From Trichostrongylus colubriformis (taxonomy: Eukaryota > Nematoda > Chromadorea > Rhabditida > Trichostrongylidae), in NCBI GenBank assembly GCA_963978905.1, contig OZ022259.1:5394001-5458000 (forward strand): a DNA stretch of 64,000 nucleotides. Reading direction: 5' to 3'. The translations under genes and the position numbers were made by a program. A model generated the notes under the pieces. The model did no database searches, had not been told where the DNA came from, and worked only from the letters and a program-made list of their open reading frames with translations. Below, one piece after another: positions 21,957 to 36,145 of the stretch (its first letter is position 1; each line of letters opens with the position of its first letter).

Positions 21957-23735
21957 TAGGCTCAAATAGCAGCCTACTGGAGTTGGTACTGCAGTAGTCG
22001 CATTGGAGATCTGGGGTACATATGAACCAACTGCACAAGATTACGTGTAGGTTCGGAATGATCAGATTTGTTGTCGTAATATTAAATGCATCTGAATTTG
22101 AAACACAGAGCGCATTATGCTGGACATTGTGTAAATCTGAAATCAGTAGACCATTTATGGATATGAACTGATTCCAATGTCTAATTCGTGATTTGTAATT
22201 TCATGAAGGGTTTTGCGCCTGTTCGATTGCATTATGTGCGTTCCCAGAATAGAGCACAGCATTGGCTACAATACGTCTGGTACTGAGGACTAATATCCCA
22301 ACGTTTTGGACTTACAGTTGTGTGTTACGCAAATGCATTTCACAACAGCTACTACGCGACCGCACGCGTCAGTGACTTGTGTCCATATGCAACAATATTG
22401 CAAATCGTCTGCATACAGAATGTTTTTTGACCTCAACTCAGAATTCTCAGTCTCATCACAGTTATGATATCCAACAATGCTCCGTATGGCTAGTATTCTG
22501 CTCAGCATATTCGATTAATGACAAGTATACCATGTGCCTTCCAATAAATTGTTTACTGAATGTGTTTATCTCTTTTATGTGGCAATCTAATTTCCGCCAT
22601 CGCTAATCACATACATTAAGGCAGAAAACATTGCCAACAAAGCAAGTAGAGGCCTTGTCAGGCTAATAACTGCCGAATTACTTGTTCAAGCCAACATCAA
22701 GGGATCGCAAAATATGCAAATCAGTGGGTCATTTGCAGTTTCGATTCAAACTCAAACCACATGCTACGAACTACTGCTGAGCAGTGGCAGTGCGATCCAC
22801 AGATCTTTTCGGCTCATACAAATTGTTGTCGAAAGTAGGGATGGACGAAAGAATGCATTGAGAGCTATCGGTACATGATAAATAAACCCATTGTGAAAAA
22901 GACGACTCAACCGAAACCATTCCCTGTACCACACTATCCAGTGATAGATCTTACATACGTAATGGAGGAACGGAGTTTTTCCTCCGAATTCACTTATGTT
23001 TCATCTCGGTGCTCATTAATAAGTGGACAATCTCTTAAAAAAATTTCCTGTAAAAAAATAGGAAAAGGTACGTTTTTCCTCCGGTGAACAGATACGGTTA
23101 TATTATGTTATAAGTAAAGCTATGACCGGTTCTAAAGGTTCACAGGATAAATCTAAATTTCAAAGCGCGTCAACTTAAATCAACTTACATTTCGTACTCT
23201 TGGGTTGAACAAAAGAATTTCCTTCTAGGCTTCCTCAGAGCTCCATTGAGCCTTCGAGTTGTTAGGGAAATTTTCAAGCATTTGGTCGAACCGCGAAGGA
23301 GGAAACTACAAATATGCGCACTGCAAGGGGAGGGATAAACATTGGATGGAAGGATATATCCTTGGTTTTAGAAGTACGGAAATGAGAATAGTTGCACAAA
23401 TTTACACTTGATTAAAGCCCATTTATTACAGCAAGAGAAAGCGATAAGCGTCCATATTTGCAGAGAAAAACTGGTCTCCATACATGTGACTGTTTTCGAT
23501 TTTTAATTCCAAACTAAATTTAATTTTTGATAAACTCAGCATACCTGTAACAGCATTCGCTTTGTATGCGGCGGCGAAAATCAGCGGCTATCAAAAATCA
23601 GAAACACGAAGATTTATACACATATACTCAACCCTTGAGCTTCACGATTCGATACCAACCAGCTCGACACATACCTAGCAGTGCTGATAAGCTATGATAA
23701 ACGTATCATTCAGAAGCTAAGTCAAGGTGAAAGGG
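21957..23735. other. No gene seen downstream of the four-pass membrane gene
   Basis: Short frames only. Part of this stretch may be 3' untranslated or intergenic sequence of the upstream gene. Confidence 0.45.
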
Positions 23736-23808
23736 GTCTCGGTAGTGTAATGGATTAGCACATTTCCTTGGAAAGGAAGGGGTGCGGGTTCGAGACTCGT
23801 CCGAGACA
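23736..23808 (+). tRNA. tRNA-like gene, class I fold with GGA (Ser) anticodon
   Basis: The sequence folds into a complete cloverleaf. It has a perfect 7-bp acceptor stem (GTCTCGG with CCGAGAC), a 4-bp D stem with GG at positions 18-19, and a 5-bp anticodon stem (TTTCC/GGAAG) with loop TTGGAAA. The T arm is GCGGG-TTCGAGA-CTCGT, with two wobble pairs. Discriminator base is A and a TTTT terminator follows within ten bases. The anticodon GGA reads Ser codons UCU/UCC, yet the variable region is only four bases and the discriminator is not G, whereas eukaryotic Ser tRNAs are class II. It may be an anticodon-shifted Arg-type tRNA, a chimeric tRNA or a transcribed pseudogene. Confidence 0.75.
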
Positions 23809-24410
23809 GAAACTTTTGCCCGTAACTCAGCAATACTTGCAACTGATGTGAATGTCTACCTCAGGCAGCTCTAATCCGCCAAATCTCGAAAAATAGGTAC
23901 TGCGCGACCCTTGGAGCAGCCATGTGCCACCGCATTTTACACAGATTGTCTTCCAGGAGCTGAAGGAGTTGCAGGCTGAAGCTCGTACTCCTCCGTCGTA
24001 CTTCTAAAATTTAACGCTGAACCTTACCTTACCAAACATCTGGACTGCTCCCTAACAGTAAGGTGTTCGGAAAGTATGATGATGTGTAGAAGACTTGTCA
24101 CGATTTCACGCAGTATGAATCGTCAGCTTTCATCAAAATGGGATACGCAAGTATGCCTTATGTACGACCTGATACAACGTATCGCCGTGAAAAAAAGGGT
24201 GCAAAAAAAAGGCGCAAACAAAGATAACCAGGGAAATGGCAACCATATTCGGCCATAATCAACCGAAGACTGTAGGTGCTGTAGGCTAGGCAAGGTAGCA
24301 GAGCTACCTCGTTCGATGGGTCAGTAGTGAGAAAAATATACGACACAAGGCTAAGAATACATGGAGGAATCAGATCACTGACGGCTCCTGCTATTGAGAG
24401 CATAGCCTTA

Positions 24411-24584
24411 GGCCGCGTTCATACTTTGCGCAGGCACAGCGTAGCTGCGTTCACAGGCAGCGAGGCAGAGTGGCCACGAAGGAGGTGGAGAGATGACGCA
24501 CGTAACGAGACATTGTGGTATAGGTAGAGGTGCATGGACACGCAGCCGCACCCTGCCGTCGGCACCGCAAAGTATGAACGCGCC
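24411..24584. mobile_element. Harbinger-like MITE family E, copy 2
   Basis: Ends GGCCGCGTTCATACTTTGCG and GCAAAGTATGAACGCGCC, preceded by TTA on the left and followed by TTTA on the right. The interior shares TCACAGGCAGCGAGGCAGAG with copy 1. Confidence 0.75.
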
Positions 24585-25392
24585 TTTAGAATGACAGGTG
24601 AGGCGTGAGATGAGCGTCCTCGGGACGACACATCATACACGTAACAAAACTTCGGTATTCCTCCAGTGATTTTCACAGCAGTAAAAGTAAATTGATCCCA
24701 AACTCAAGGAACGGCCAACTGGGGATATATCAAACTCGGAATTTTAAACACACATTTTTTCATCGGTGTTTGATACAGTCTACCAATTTTTTTCAAGTTA
24801 TGGTTTCTTCTACCGAAATTTTTTTCAAATCTGGTTTCTCCTACTGAAAAAATTGCTTTTCTCTTCTATGCTGACACTCCTCTGCTCCTAGTCGTCTCTA
24901 AATACTTGACCTTATTCTCGATTAACACGAATTCAGGGCAGCTGACCATGAACTCTTGATTGAATATCGCATCTCGCCAAGTTGTATCGCACCTATAGGG
25001 CGCAAAATTTCCAAATTTTACATATTCCCTGGATACTACTCAAGAGGTCACCGCTGTTTTGATCCTATAGGGTCTTCCTATTTTTGTTGTAGCTATGAAC
25101 GGGATAGTGGAGACTGGATGTTCGAATGCCACAATTTGTATGCATAGGGCGCATCAATGTGGAGAAGGAGGGAACTTCGTATCGCAATGCTAATTGTCGT
25201 GAAATGAACTGCTTTGTTACACCAGGATATGAGTTTGCCCACACTGAAGCTCCCTTGCCGAGATTGTGTCAAAATTCAGTTTAAGTGACTTGGTTCAATC
25301 CAAGCACCACAACAGATTATGTCCCATCTCTTCAAACTGGTTCCAAGCCCTAATTGCATTCACATGCGACTTTTTCCATACCACAATGGATG

Positions 25393-25639
25393 GGGTATGT
25401 GCACTTATGACGAAAAACCCCTTCGCGGCGTCGCAGTCGCTGCGCCATCAGTACGGTCGTATGGAATTCTGCTCAAGACGCAGTCGGCTGGTACCGTGAA
25501 GGATCTTCAAAGATTAAAATTTGGAAACTTCGGAAGTTCGCCTATGTTGTTGTTGCTGCTGTTTCAACAGATAAAGCTGCAAACGACTCACCCTCGCCGC
25601 TGGGGGCCACGCGATTTTTTGTCATAAGTGCACACACCC
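25393..25639. mobile_element. Mutator-like MITE family D, copy 3
   Basis: Ends GGGTATGTGCACTTATGAC and the near complement; flanking 9-bp repeats CAATGGATG and CAATGAATG differ by one base. The interior shares GCGCCATCAGTACG and GCTCAAGACGCA blocks with copy 1 at 11772. Confidence 0.8.
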
Positions 25640-26225
25640 CAATGAATGCTACCCTAACGAGATGGGGAATACCCCACTATGCCACCCCATTCTCGGCGTA
25701 TGGCGCTAATTTCGTCGTGTCCTTGGGTGTGTTCTGCATCGTTTTCACTGTTGATTTCTTGATGCTATGTCAGTATTTCTTACAAAGCAGGCCCATGAGG
25801 GTGTGGTGAGCTTCAGAAAGGTTTCTTCTCACCTAGTGGGGGATCATACACAAAACAAAAAAAGCGGTGCCGTGTTCGGCTACATGATTTCGAAAATGCC
25901 ATGAATCGTTGATCGTTCTATACGCACTAAGGACAAGTTTTGCAGTTTTCCGATTTTCGCTCTTTTCTGTTCATACAGTGCGTTTCATAATCACACGGTA
26001 ACCCCAACAAATGAGAACATTTGTTAATATTGAAAGTGCGCGCAAAAAAGCTATTCTGTGGCTCCCCTTCTCGAAAGCAACATCGAATGGCCCATTCGAG
26101 AAAGTGCAAACGAAATTTCGACGGACCATACCATTATAATATTCCGAGCTTCGACAATTCCTGCTTCAGCACTTTTTTCTTAGTATCGTGATTACTGACG
26201 TGGATGCTTTAACCATGATCCGTTA

Positions 26226-26398
26226 GGCCACGTTCATACTTTGCAGTGTCGACGGCACGGCGTGGCTGCATGTCTCTGCGTCTCCGCCTGTGCCACCCTG
26301 TCTCGTTGTAACGTCATCTCTGCACTTCCCCCGTGCCACTCTGCCTTGTTGTCGGTGAACGCAGCCAAGCCCTGCCGACGCTGAGTAAGAACACGGCC
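26226..26398. mobile_element. Harbinger-like MITE family E, copy 3
   Basis: Flanked by TTA on both sides (26223-26225 and 26399-26401). It begins GGCCACGTTCATACTTTGC and ends GTAAGAACACGGCC. The 3-bp TTA duplication and GGCC terminus fit PIF/Harbinger-type elements. Confidence 0.75.
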
Positions 26399-26416
26399 TT
26401 ACAATTAGACCTCCTT

Positions 26417-26880
26417 TAAAGGAACCGGAAGGGGGTCCGAAACAAGAGAAACATACAAAGAAATGAGCATTTCGTAACGAACGCAGAAGGTTAGAAGCGA
26501 TAATCGGTGAAAAAACCCGAACTCAAAAGTGCGTCGCTGCGGTGTGTATTCGCGCCTCATTCGCATCATCGCACTGGCGTTCCGAGTTGTCCGCTGTATG
26601 AGACGGCCGCGGGCCAACTTTAGTTGTAGCACCTGACTCCCAGCCTAGTGGAGCGGCCATTCCCAACTACATTAACATTCATGTAAGTACATCTAGAAAC
26701 AATATAAGAAAGAACAAAGGAGAAGGTAAAAGGAATGAACAACTTTATAATGAAAACATCTTCTCTTGGCACCATGCCAAGGCGTCAAATTGGCGAGTTT
26801 ATGCAATGGCGGCCACTTGAACTCGTCCACACTACGTCTGTTCTACCGTAAGCCAAAATTACTCCCTTACGGTGTCTTTA
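26417..26880. mobile_element. Dispersed element family B, copy 2
   Basis: Ends TAAAGGAACCGGAAGGGGGT and CTCCCTTACGGTGTCTTTA, with TA at the edges. The body aligns with copies at 20361 and 49676 over its whole length. No coding capacity. Confidence 0.75.
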
Positions 26881-27119
26881 AAGCGCTGAGACCAAGGCTT
26901 CTCCACGCCAGGACCTTCATATGAGGTCCAAGCGCGCTTTCCTCAAGTAACCTACGTGAACAGCAGCGCTGTCCCGCTGGGGGTACGTGATTATGACGGT
27001 CCCGGTGACACCCCAAAACAGCAAAGGTGTACCGTTCCCAGGCAACTTAATTAAGAATACTCCGTTATAAACCAGAAATTTGTTATTTTATCTGCTCTAC
27101 CTACATTGGGAATAGGATG

Positions 27120-27349
27120 GGGTGTATATCACTAGGACAAAACCGTCGCGTGGCCGTGTTCTGCACGCGACGGGATGGTGCGAGCTATGCGCGCCATATT
27201 GGATGGGTCTTAAAGCGATGACACTGCTCTACGCCTCATTCTATGCGTAATCGCTTCAGGACCCAACTAATGCGGCGCGCATAGCTCGCACCATATCGTC
27301 GCGTGCCGAACACGGCCACGCGACGGTTTTGTCCTAGTGATATACACCC
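27120..27349. mobile_element. Mutator-like MITE family D, copy 4
   Basis: Ends GGGTGTATATCACTAGGAC and the complement. The flanking repeat GAATAGGATG is identical over 10 bp (27110-27119 and 27350-27359). The arms carry the CGTCGCGTGGCCGTGTTC block. It lies a few bases beyond the poly(A) signal of rpn-11. Confidence 0.85.
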
Positions 27350-27363
27350 GAATAGGATGTATC

Positions 27364-27369
27364 TTTATT
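27364..27369 (-). promoter_or_regulatory. Poly(A) signal AATAAA of rpn-11
   Basis: AATAAA on the minus strand, about 175 bases after the rpn-11 stop codon, a usual distance for nematode 3' ends. Confidence 0.5.
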
Positions 27370-27544
27370 ACCGTCACCTCTGTAAACAGGTGAAAGTGAG
27401 ACCGGCTTTTGCATATAAGCTTCAATGCAAAAGAAAAAAAAACCAAGAAAACTCCTATCACTGGCAAGTGGATCATTAAAAACGGATTCATTTCATTCGA
27501 GCGGAACAAAAAATGGAAGTGCAACTCAATAAATAATTAAAGAG

Positions 27545-30085
<2,541 letters not shown>

Positions 30086-30128
30086 TGCCTCTGAAACTAA
30101 TTATTAAGGAAGAATTAGATTTACCGTT

Positions 30129-30285
30129 CATTTCGGAGCGCCTGACAGGGCGTGGCCTGCGGATTTGGGTGACACTGTATCAAACTCTCTCTCTCACTCC
30201 GCCACACACCACTCTCGCCACGCACTCTTCACTCTGCCACTCACCCATGTCCATAGGCCACGCCCTATCATGCGCTCCGAAATGG
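30129..30285. mobile_element. Short palindromic MITE family C, copy 1
   Basis: A ~157-bp inverted repeat starting CATTTCGGAGCGCCTGACAG and ending with its near complement. It lies about 40 bp upstream of the inferred 5' end of rpn-11, so it occupies the promoter region. Related copies at 31878 and 35743. Confidence 0.75.
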
Positions 30286-31276
30286 AGTATATGGAAGGAA
30301 CAGAACCAATGATTGAACGAGGTTATTACCCAGCGAAAATAAAATTAGTGAAAGCAGACATCGTCAATAAAAAAAGTAGCTAAAAGAGGGAACAGACTAA
30401 GAAGAGCGTGATGTCAGTTAAGAATGTTGAAAAACAGAACATTTTCAGGTAGTGTGGCAGGAACACGCAAAGAAGAGATATGACATGAAAGTTCACACGA
30501 TCCATAAGCAATAAAAAATCAAATCACCAGCTGATTAAAGTCAGTAGTGTGCATGATGAAAATAACATCTGTTAAGCAGGAGAAAATAATAAAACAAAAA
30601 AAAATCGTTGGTGCTCAGTATACGATATCGAACGCGGGGTAAAGCAGCAAACTTGCCATCAATCCAAAAGGCGACTGGTATCGGCAGAAAACTATGTATA
30701 GCAATATATTACGAAAAATTTCAGGAAACAAAGGGAGGATGGAAATGAATTAACACCAGGTTCAACTCTCCGTGAACCTCGGCATTGCTAAGCCGTATTT
30801 TGTTGTAAAGTGCAAGGAGGTGGTTACCATTTTTATTGGCTTTAGTTTCGGGGTGTCCACCTTCTTCGGAGCTTAAAAAAGGTAAAAAGTAAGTTCTGAC
30901 TTATCCGACCAAATATCTACGGCACACCCTACTGAAACTTCAAATCATTTCAGAGCATCACGCAAACATGAAATACACCCGATCCACGAATTGAAGGAAA
31001 TGGATAAGTCACTGGATCAGATAGGACTTTTAAACATTCTTCTTCTGCAATCAGCGGACCGGCAATAACTATGAGACCAGGAGTAATCATATTCAGAAAC
31101 GAAAGCCTAACAAAGTTAAGAAGTAGTTCAAGTCACTTCAGAAGCAGCTGCATGCAAAAAGGCGTTTCAATCTGATGATTACAAAAGATTTTCAAATATA
31201 CGGCTACTGTGACAAAGCAATTCTGGTGCCGCTACGCGATATTGCACTGAAACATTTTATTGGCTCGGGTGTATGT
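30286..31276. other. Intergenic, no gene seen
   Basis: AT-rich sequence upstream of rpn-11 with only short open frames. Confidence 0.5.
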
Positions 31277-31417
31277 CGTTTGGCGCGGCCCTTGCAGCTA
31301 AATTGCCAATGGGGCCCGTGGGCCGTCTGGACTCTCCCAGATTTACCTAAGCCTTTTAGGGGAGGAGCTTTGGCAGTGCCCCATTGGCAAATTAGCTCCA
31401 AGGGGCCGCGCCAAACG
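31277..31417. mobile_element. Inverted-repeat element family G
   Basis: CGTTTGGCGCGGCC at the left pairs with GGCCGCGCCAAACG at the right, and inner arms GCCAATGGGGC and GCCCCATTGGC continue the pairing. Similarity extends a little outside (ATTGGCTC near 31259 and CATTGGCTC near 31428). A probable GC-rich MITE; only one copy is seen in the window. Confidence 0.6.
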
Positions 31418-31629
31418 ACCGTCTCCCATTGGCTCCTGTGAGCAGTGGAAGATGTAACTTGACTGCATTTTCATTCCAATCTTTAATGCTGGCCGGTACA
31501 CGATTCCACCTCGAAAGATCTGTAACGTCAAACACCACGTTATTTCGATCAATATGGCTTTGATACGCACGATAGAATCATGCTGCTATCATGCTCATTA
31601 CTCTGCACCTCGGTCATTTTCGGCAAAAT

Positions 31630-31795
31630 CAGCCCTAGAAGGCGGGATAAAAAAGGTGGCTGGAGCTAAAAGGCCGCCACAGCTCATGCCAGAGACGCTT
31701 TTTTGAGGATTTCGCCACGGAAAGTCTCCCGAGGGCCCTGGTTTTTATGTGACAGGGTCAATTTAGCACTTCCTCTTTATTCGATTTACCTCTGT
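31630..31795. repeat. Dispersed repeat family H, copy 1
   Basis: Shares an ordered set of blocks with 57667-57840: CTAGAAGGCGG, GGCGGCTT-like, GCTAAAAGGCCGCC, GAGACGC, TTTCGCC, a CCTGGTTTTTATGTGA-like block and TTTAGC-x-TTCCT. Type of element unknown. Confidence 0.5.
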
Positions 31796-31877
31796 AACTT
31801 CTTAACAGACCGCTGGCATTTTGACATCTAGTTGGGAGGAAATTTTGGAAACTCAGAGGGGCATGCGTGCGTATACC

Positions 31878-32026
31878 CTATTTCAGAGCGCCTGATAGGG
31901 CGTGGCCTACGGACATGTGTGAGTGGCGAAAGTGAGAGTGCGTGGCAAGAGTGTGGCGGAGTAAGGGAATTGATACACTCTCACCCCCAGTCCGTAGGCC
32001 ACGCCCTACCAGGCGCTTCGATATGG
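31878..32026. mobile_element. Short palindromic MITE family C, copy 2
   Basis: Starts TATTTCAGAGCGCCTGATAG and ends with the near complement; the inner part carries GTGGCGAAAGTGAGAGTGCG repeats found in the other copies. Confidence 0.7.
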
Positions 32027-33686
32027 ACTGTATTTGTCGTCGTGCGCACTCCCACTTTAGCGTGCTATTTTTCTTCACGACCTTTTACCATACAGGGACC
32101 AGCCGGAAAAGAGAGATAGAATAATCATTTCGTAAAATACCAGAATTTGCCACTCGACGTCATTCTTTTTTCCCGAAGTTTTTTATTAGTGTGGGAGGAC
32201 GCTAGGCTACTCATTTTGAGAACACCATCGGTTTTTTAGTACCGTCATAACCAACCAACGTCCAAAATTACAGACTGCTTTGAGAATGAGTTTCTCATAG
32301 AAATGACTGATGGCTTGAAGAAGAAGATTTAGAGGGGTGTACTCATCTGTGCGCAAAGTCTTCAAGATCAGAATTCTTGGACCCTCTTCACTTCCTAAAA
32401 ACTCACTAGGGGCTGAAGTGGCAAACGTCTAACCCTTTTCTACAGGAGAAATGCCCAAGACATCTTCACCAGATAAGAATTGCTATTACTAGTGACTTTG
32501 AAACCCGTTGAAGTAAATTTACGCCACCCTGCCATCTACTGAGGGAATGTTCTAGCTTGTCGCTTCTACTCTTAAAGATAACTGTTTGTGTTTATGTCAC
32601 TTAATTACTTACGATATTTATTTGATGACTCATTTATGACTATATCAATACGATTACATACAGTGCGATATTAAAAATTACAGATAAAGCAATGGAGATT
32701 TGACGGCAACTCCTTTGTAAGCCGACCATCGAAAGTAATCCGTGACCGCTAGTTCAAGAACAGATTGAGTAGAAACTGCATGTAAGCATCAGTGAACTGC
32801 TGCTGCTTTGCTCTGAAATCACCAAACAATCGTGATAGTGATCAATATGTGATGCTATACTCACTCCTTTACCACGCGAATTCCATGCTCATAGTTATTA
32901 TTCAAAAGTAACCACTCAGTTAGATTGTCATGTTGATCAACTTCTTTGCAATCAGTATTCAGACAAGAACATGCTTTTGCAAAAAAGCAAGAAACAGCCA
33001 CACAACTTACTCACCCGGCAATACTCGATAGAATCCTTAATAATGAGAATATTTAACCAAAACTCTGTTATTAGTTCTTCAAGTTCTCTCTTCTTGAAAC
33101 CTCGGCATGTTGTTCAACTATTCGTGTGCTGCTTTGCCAAACGAGGCTTTTTTTGATCAGTTTCATTGATAGCCTAACGTTTTGACCCTTTCGTTGTCTC
33201 CAGAGGCCCCGTGATCCACCGCGAGTGGTAGGACGACGCTACCGACTCGTAGTAGTATGAATCGCTCATCATCCGTTATTAATGTCTTTATGCCAAACAA
33301 ATGAATGTTCTTGGGAACAGAACGTCATTCAATATTCACTAGTCTTCTCACTGCGTGTACACGTGGGAGCCTACGCTCAATTTATGCAACTATCGGCATG
33401 TTCAACGTATAAAATGTCGAATGCTGACATGTGCAACACACGCCATTACCTAGCCAGTTATACGCTAATGAACTACACGATTGACAGGCTTAAGATTCTA
33501 TGCCACAAGAACAGTAAGTCTTACAGCTGATTAGTCAAAACAGCCCCGCATACTTAAAGGTCATGATAACAGGAACAAAATTCTTCACGTACAGATAAAT
33601 CCGCTGAGTAAGTCATCAATCCGCACAACGCGTAACCACCCTATGGTGCACGACTTCATATGACAGAAAGCAGTCTACTTTCCTGT
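32027..33686. other. Intergenic, no gene seen
   Basis: AT-rich spacer between arx-3 and rpn-11 with only short frames. The distance between these same-strand genes is too large for a typical operon. Confidence 0.5.
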
Positions 33687-33692
33687 TTTATT
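33687..33692 (-). promoter_or_regulatory. Poly(A) signal AATAAA of arx-3
   Basis: AATAAA on the minus strand about 90 bases after the arx-3 stop codon. Confidence 0.5.
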
Positions 33693-33783
33693 TTAGAACT
33701 CGTAGTTTCCTCGTGAAACTTAGTGATATCTAACAGAGCTGCATAATGAAGTATTGTTGACAGTGTAGCTCTATTATACAACG

Positions 33784-36136
33784 TTACCGGCTCCACCAAG
33801 AATATATAAACTCCACCTTCAAGTCCCAAAGTGCAATAAGGCCATCAGTTCCACAAGTAGTGAATTTGAGAATATTATTCCTACTGCCAGAGTGCGGTAA
33901 AATTTGCCTTAAAAGTACTGATCATCAACAATTCAAGCAAATACTTCAAAAAATACAGAGAAAACCAGAACAAGACCCACGTGATCATATTCTGATGAAG
34001 TGTTTTCAGTTGTACATTGACTTGTTCGGAAGCGGCGTTCCTAATAAGGGAAATTATGAAAGGCAAGACACCAGGGGAACATCACAAGAAGGCAAATATC
34101 AATGAAACTGTACCTGTCGATGTTACGGAACATCTGCAACGCCGAATTTACGGATGAAACTCTTTGTTCTGACGGAACATCCAACTTGCAAACTTCTTTC
34201 AAACCGCCATCGGTAACAGTAAACAGCACGGGAGAACAGTCATGGCCCTTTGAAGATGAGATATCACGTGGCACAATAAAGAGAGAACAAGAAGTGAGTC
34301 ACGAAAAACGTACAGCTGCAACGATGCTGTTCTCAGTAACCCATTCCGCCGACGTAAATGGAAGGCAGCTGGTTCGCAAAGTATGAGCCACTGTATTATC
34401 CTAAAATCTGCCTTTTCCACGACCGAAAATGATAGCAACATCAAAATAAACTATGACTGTAAGTGATTGCCTGGTTTGCGTCTACATAAGATATTGAGGA
34501 ATCATGAGCGACGAAAGCCAGTCTGCACCCGGACGGTGAGAACGCCACGTGGTGAACCCAACCAGATATTTGAAACTCCGCCATCAATTGTCCGAATGGC
34601 ATTTTTGAGCCCCAAGGATTTGGTGACGGTTTCTCATCAACCTGAAGGAGTTAGTTAGATTGAAGATACTGGGAGAAAATATTTTTCTACATGAAACTAA
34701 TTTCTGGCCTGCCCGATAGTCAACTATAATTAGGAGTTGAAATGACATTTCGTTACCAATATGATATAACACTACTAATTTAGGAAACATGTATAGAACA
34801 CGAGCTCACCTCTTTTACCCATGCTGAAAATACTCTCGCACGAAAATCACAAGCTCCTACGGCAAGCAAGACGTTATTGGGATGCCAATCAATACAGTTC
34901 ACAGTCGAACGGATAGGTTTTCTGATTTGCTTTGCTACCCACCTAAAACATATTTTAGTCAGTTTCACGAAGCACTACCCAAAGACCAAAACAAGCCGAT
35001 TACCAGTCATTTTCTCGTTCGTAATAGCAGACGGAAACCAGTTTGGAGCCACTTCCAACCGCGAATTTGTTCTCTTCTGGTGACCACTTTACGCAGGTCG
35101 CAGCTCTTTGAAATCGAACCTAAAGCCGTGACATATATGTGACGTGAACAACTCTGAACCTATATTGCAATGAGTGAACCCTTACCAGCACCAGCTCTGG
35201 CTTCCAGACCCCTTTGTCGAATGTCCATACAAAAGCATTTTTGTCCCTTGAACAAGATACTATTCGATTGGTGTTAGGGGCCCAATCAAGGCCTGTGACG
35301 GGGAGATCGTGCTCAGCCAGTGTACATGTATTCACCCAATCACCATTTCGCCACGTAAAGATATGAATCTCATTGCTCGAGGCAGAAACGGCTATTTCTG
35401 AAAAGGTATGAACATGCAAAAATAAGAAAAGAACAGCTCGCTCTGTGACTTAACAATTTGCGACACCAAACACGCCTTTTTCAATTTCACAGTTATGCGC
35501 ATACTCCTTTGCTCACGGCGCCCACTGAATCTCATTCATGGGCTGCCGAGCATTTGCGTGCTGTTGGCAGGTACCGCAACTACTACTCAAGCAAACCTCT
35601 TCCGTAAAGTAAACTATGTCAAGGTGCAGGATAGATGCGAGATAGAGGCGTTATGTAGGGTTGTAGGAGATAATTAATCGGGGATGGCACTTTTTTCCAT
35701 TGTGAGACTATGTTATCCTACAAAAAATATCAGAGCCATACTCCATTTCAGAGCGCCTGATAAGGCGTGGCGTACAGACATGAGTGGCGAGAGTGAGAGT
35801 GCGTGGCAAGACTGAGAGTGTATGGCGGAGTGAAAGAGTGTGATACACTCTCACATAAGAACATAGGCCACGCCCTATCAGGCGCACCGAAATGGACTGT
35901 ACGAAAATCACTGCAAGCGAAGGTGTTCCAACGTGACATCGAAATTCATAGGCACGTTAAGGATGCTAGCCATCAAAAAACTGTCATAAAGAAAATTGAA
36001 AGGAAAAAAACTTAGTGCAGTGTTTATTGAGATTTGCTATGAAAAGTAAACTCCTACGTGTCCGGTCCTTGTTCCATGCGTGACATGTGATGGGCCCTAT
36101 TCCCAGGTTCCAGTGCTGCACGGGAGTGTCCCTCAT
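33784..36136 (-). CDS. arx-3: Arp2/3 complex subunit 1 (ARPC1, WD-repeat)
   Basis: This seven-bladed WD40 subunit of the Arp2/3 complex helps nucleate branched actin filaments in the cytoplasm. Nine exons: 36136-36058, 35397-35186, 35119-35004, 34942-34810, 34641-34471, 34400-34314, 34247-34114, 34040-33981 and 33907-33784. They join in phase to 371 residues, against 370-372 for human ARPC1A/B. Diagnostic stretches include [34 protein letters not shown]...[36 protein letters not shown] and [16 protein letters not shown]. The intron after residue 237 starts with GC rather than GT. The last ten residues ([10 protein letters not shown]) are unlike human ARPC1. An acceptor two bases before the ATG suggests spliced-leader addition. 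Confidence 0.95.
35743..35895. mobile_element. Short palindromic MITE family C, copy 3 (in arx-3 intron 1)
   Basis: Starts CCATTTCAGAGCGCCTGATA and ends with its near complement; the interior has alternating GAGAGTG-type repeats. It occupies part of the first intron of arx-3 without touching the splice sites. Confidence 0.75.
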
Positions 36137-36145
36137 CTCTGAAAA

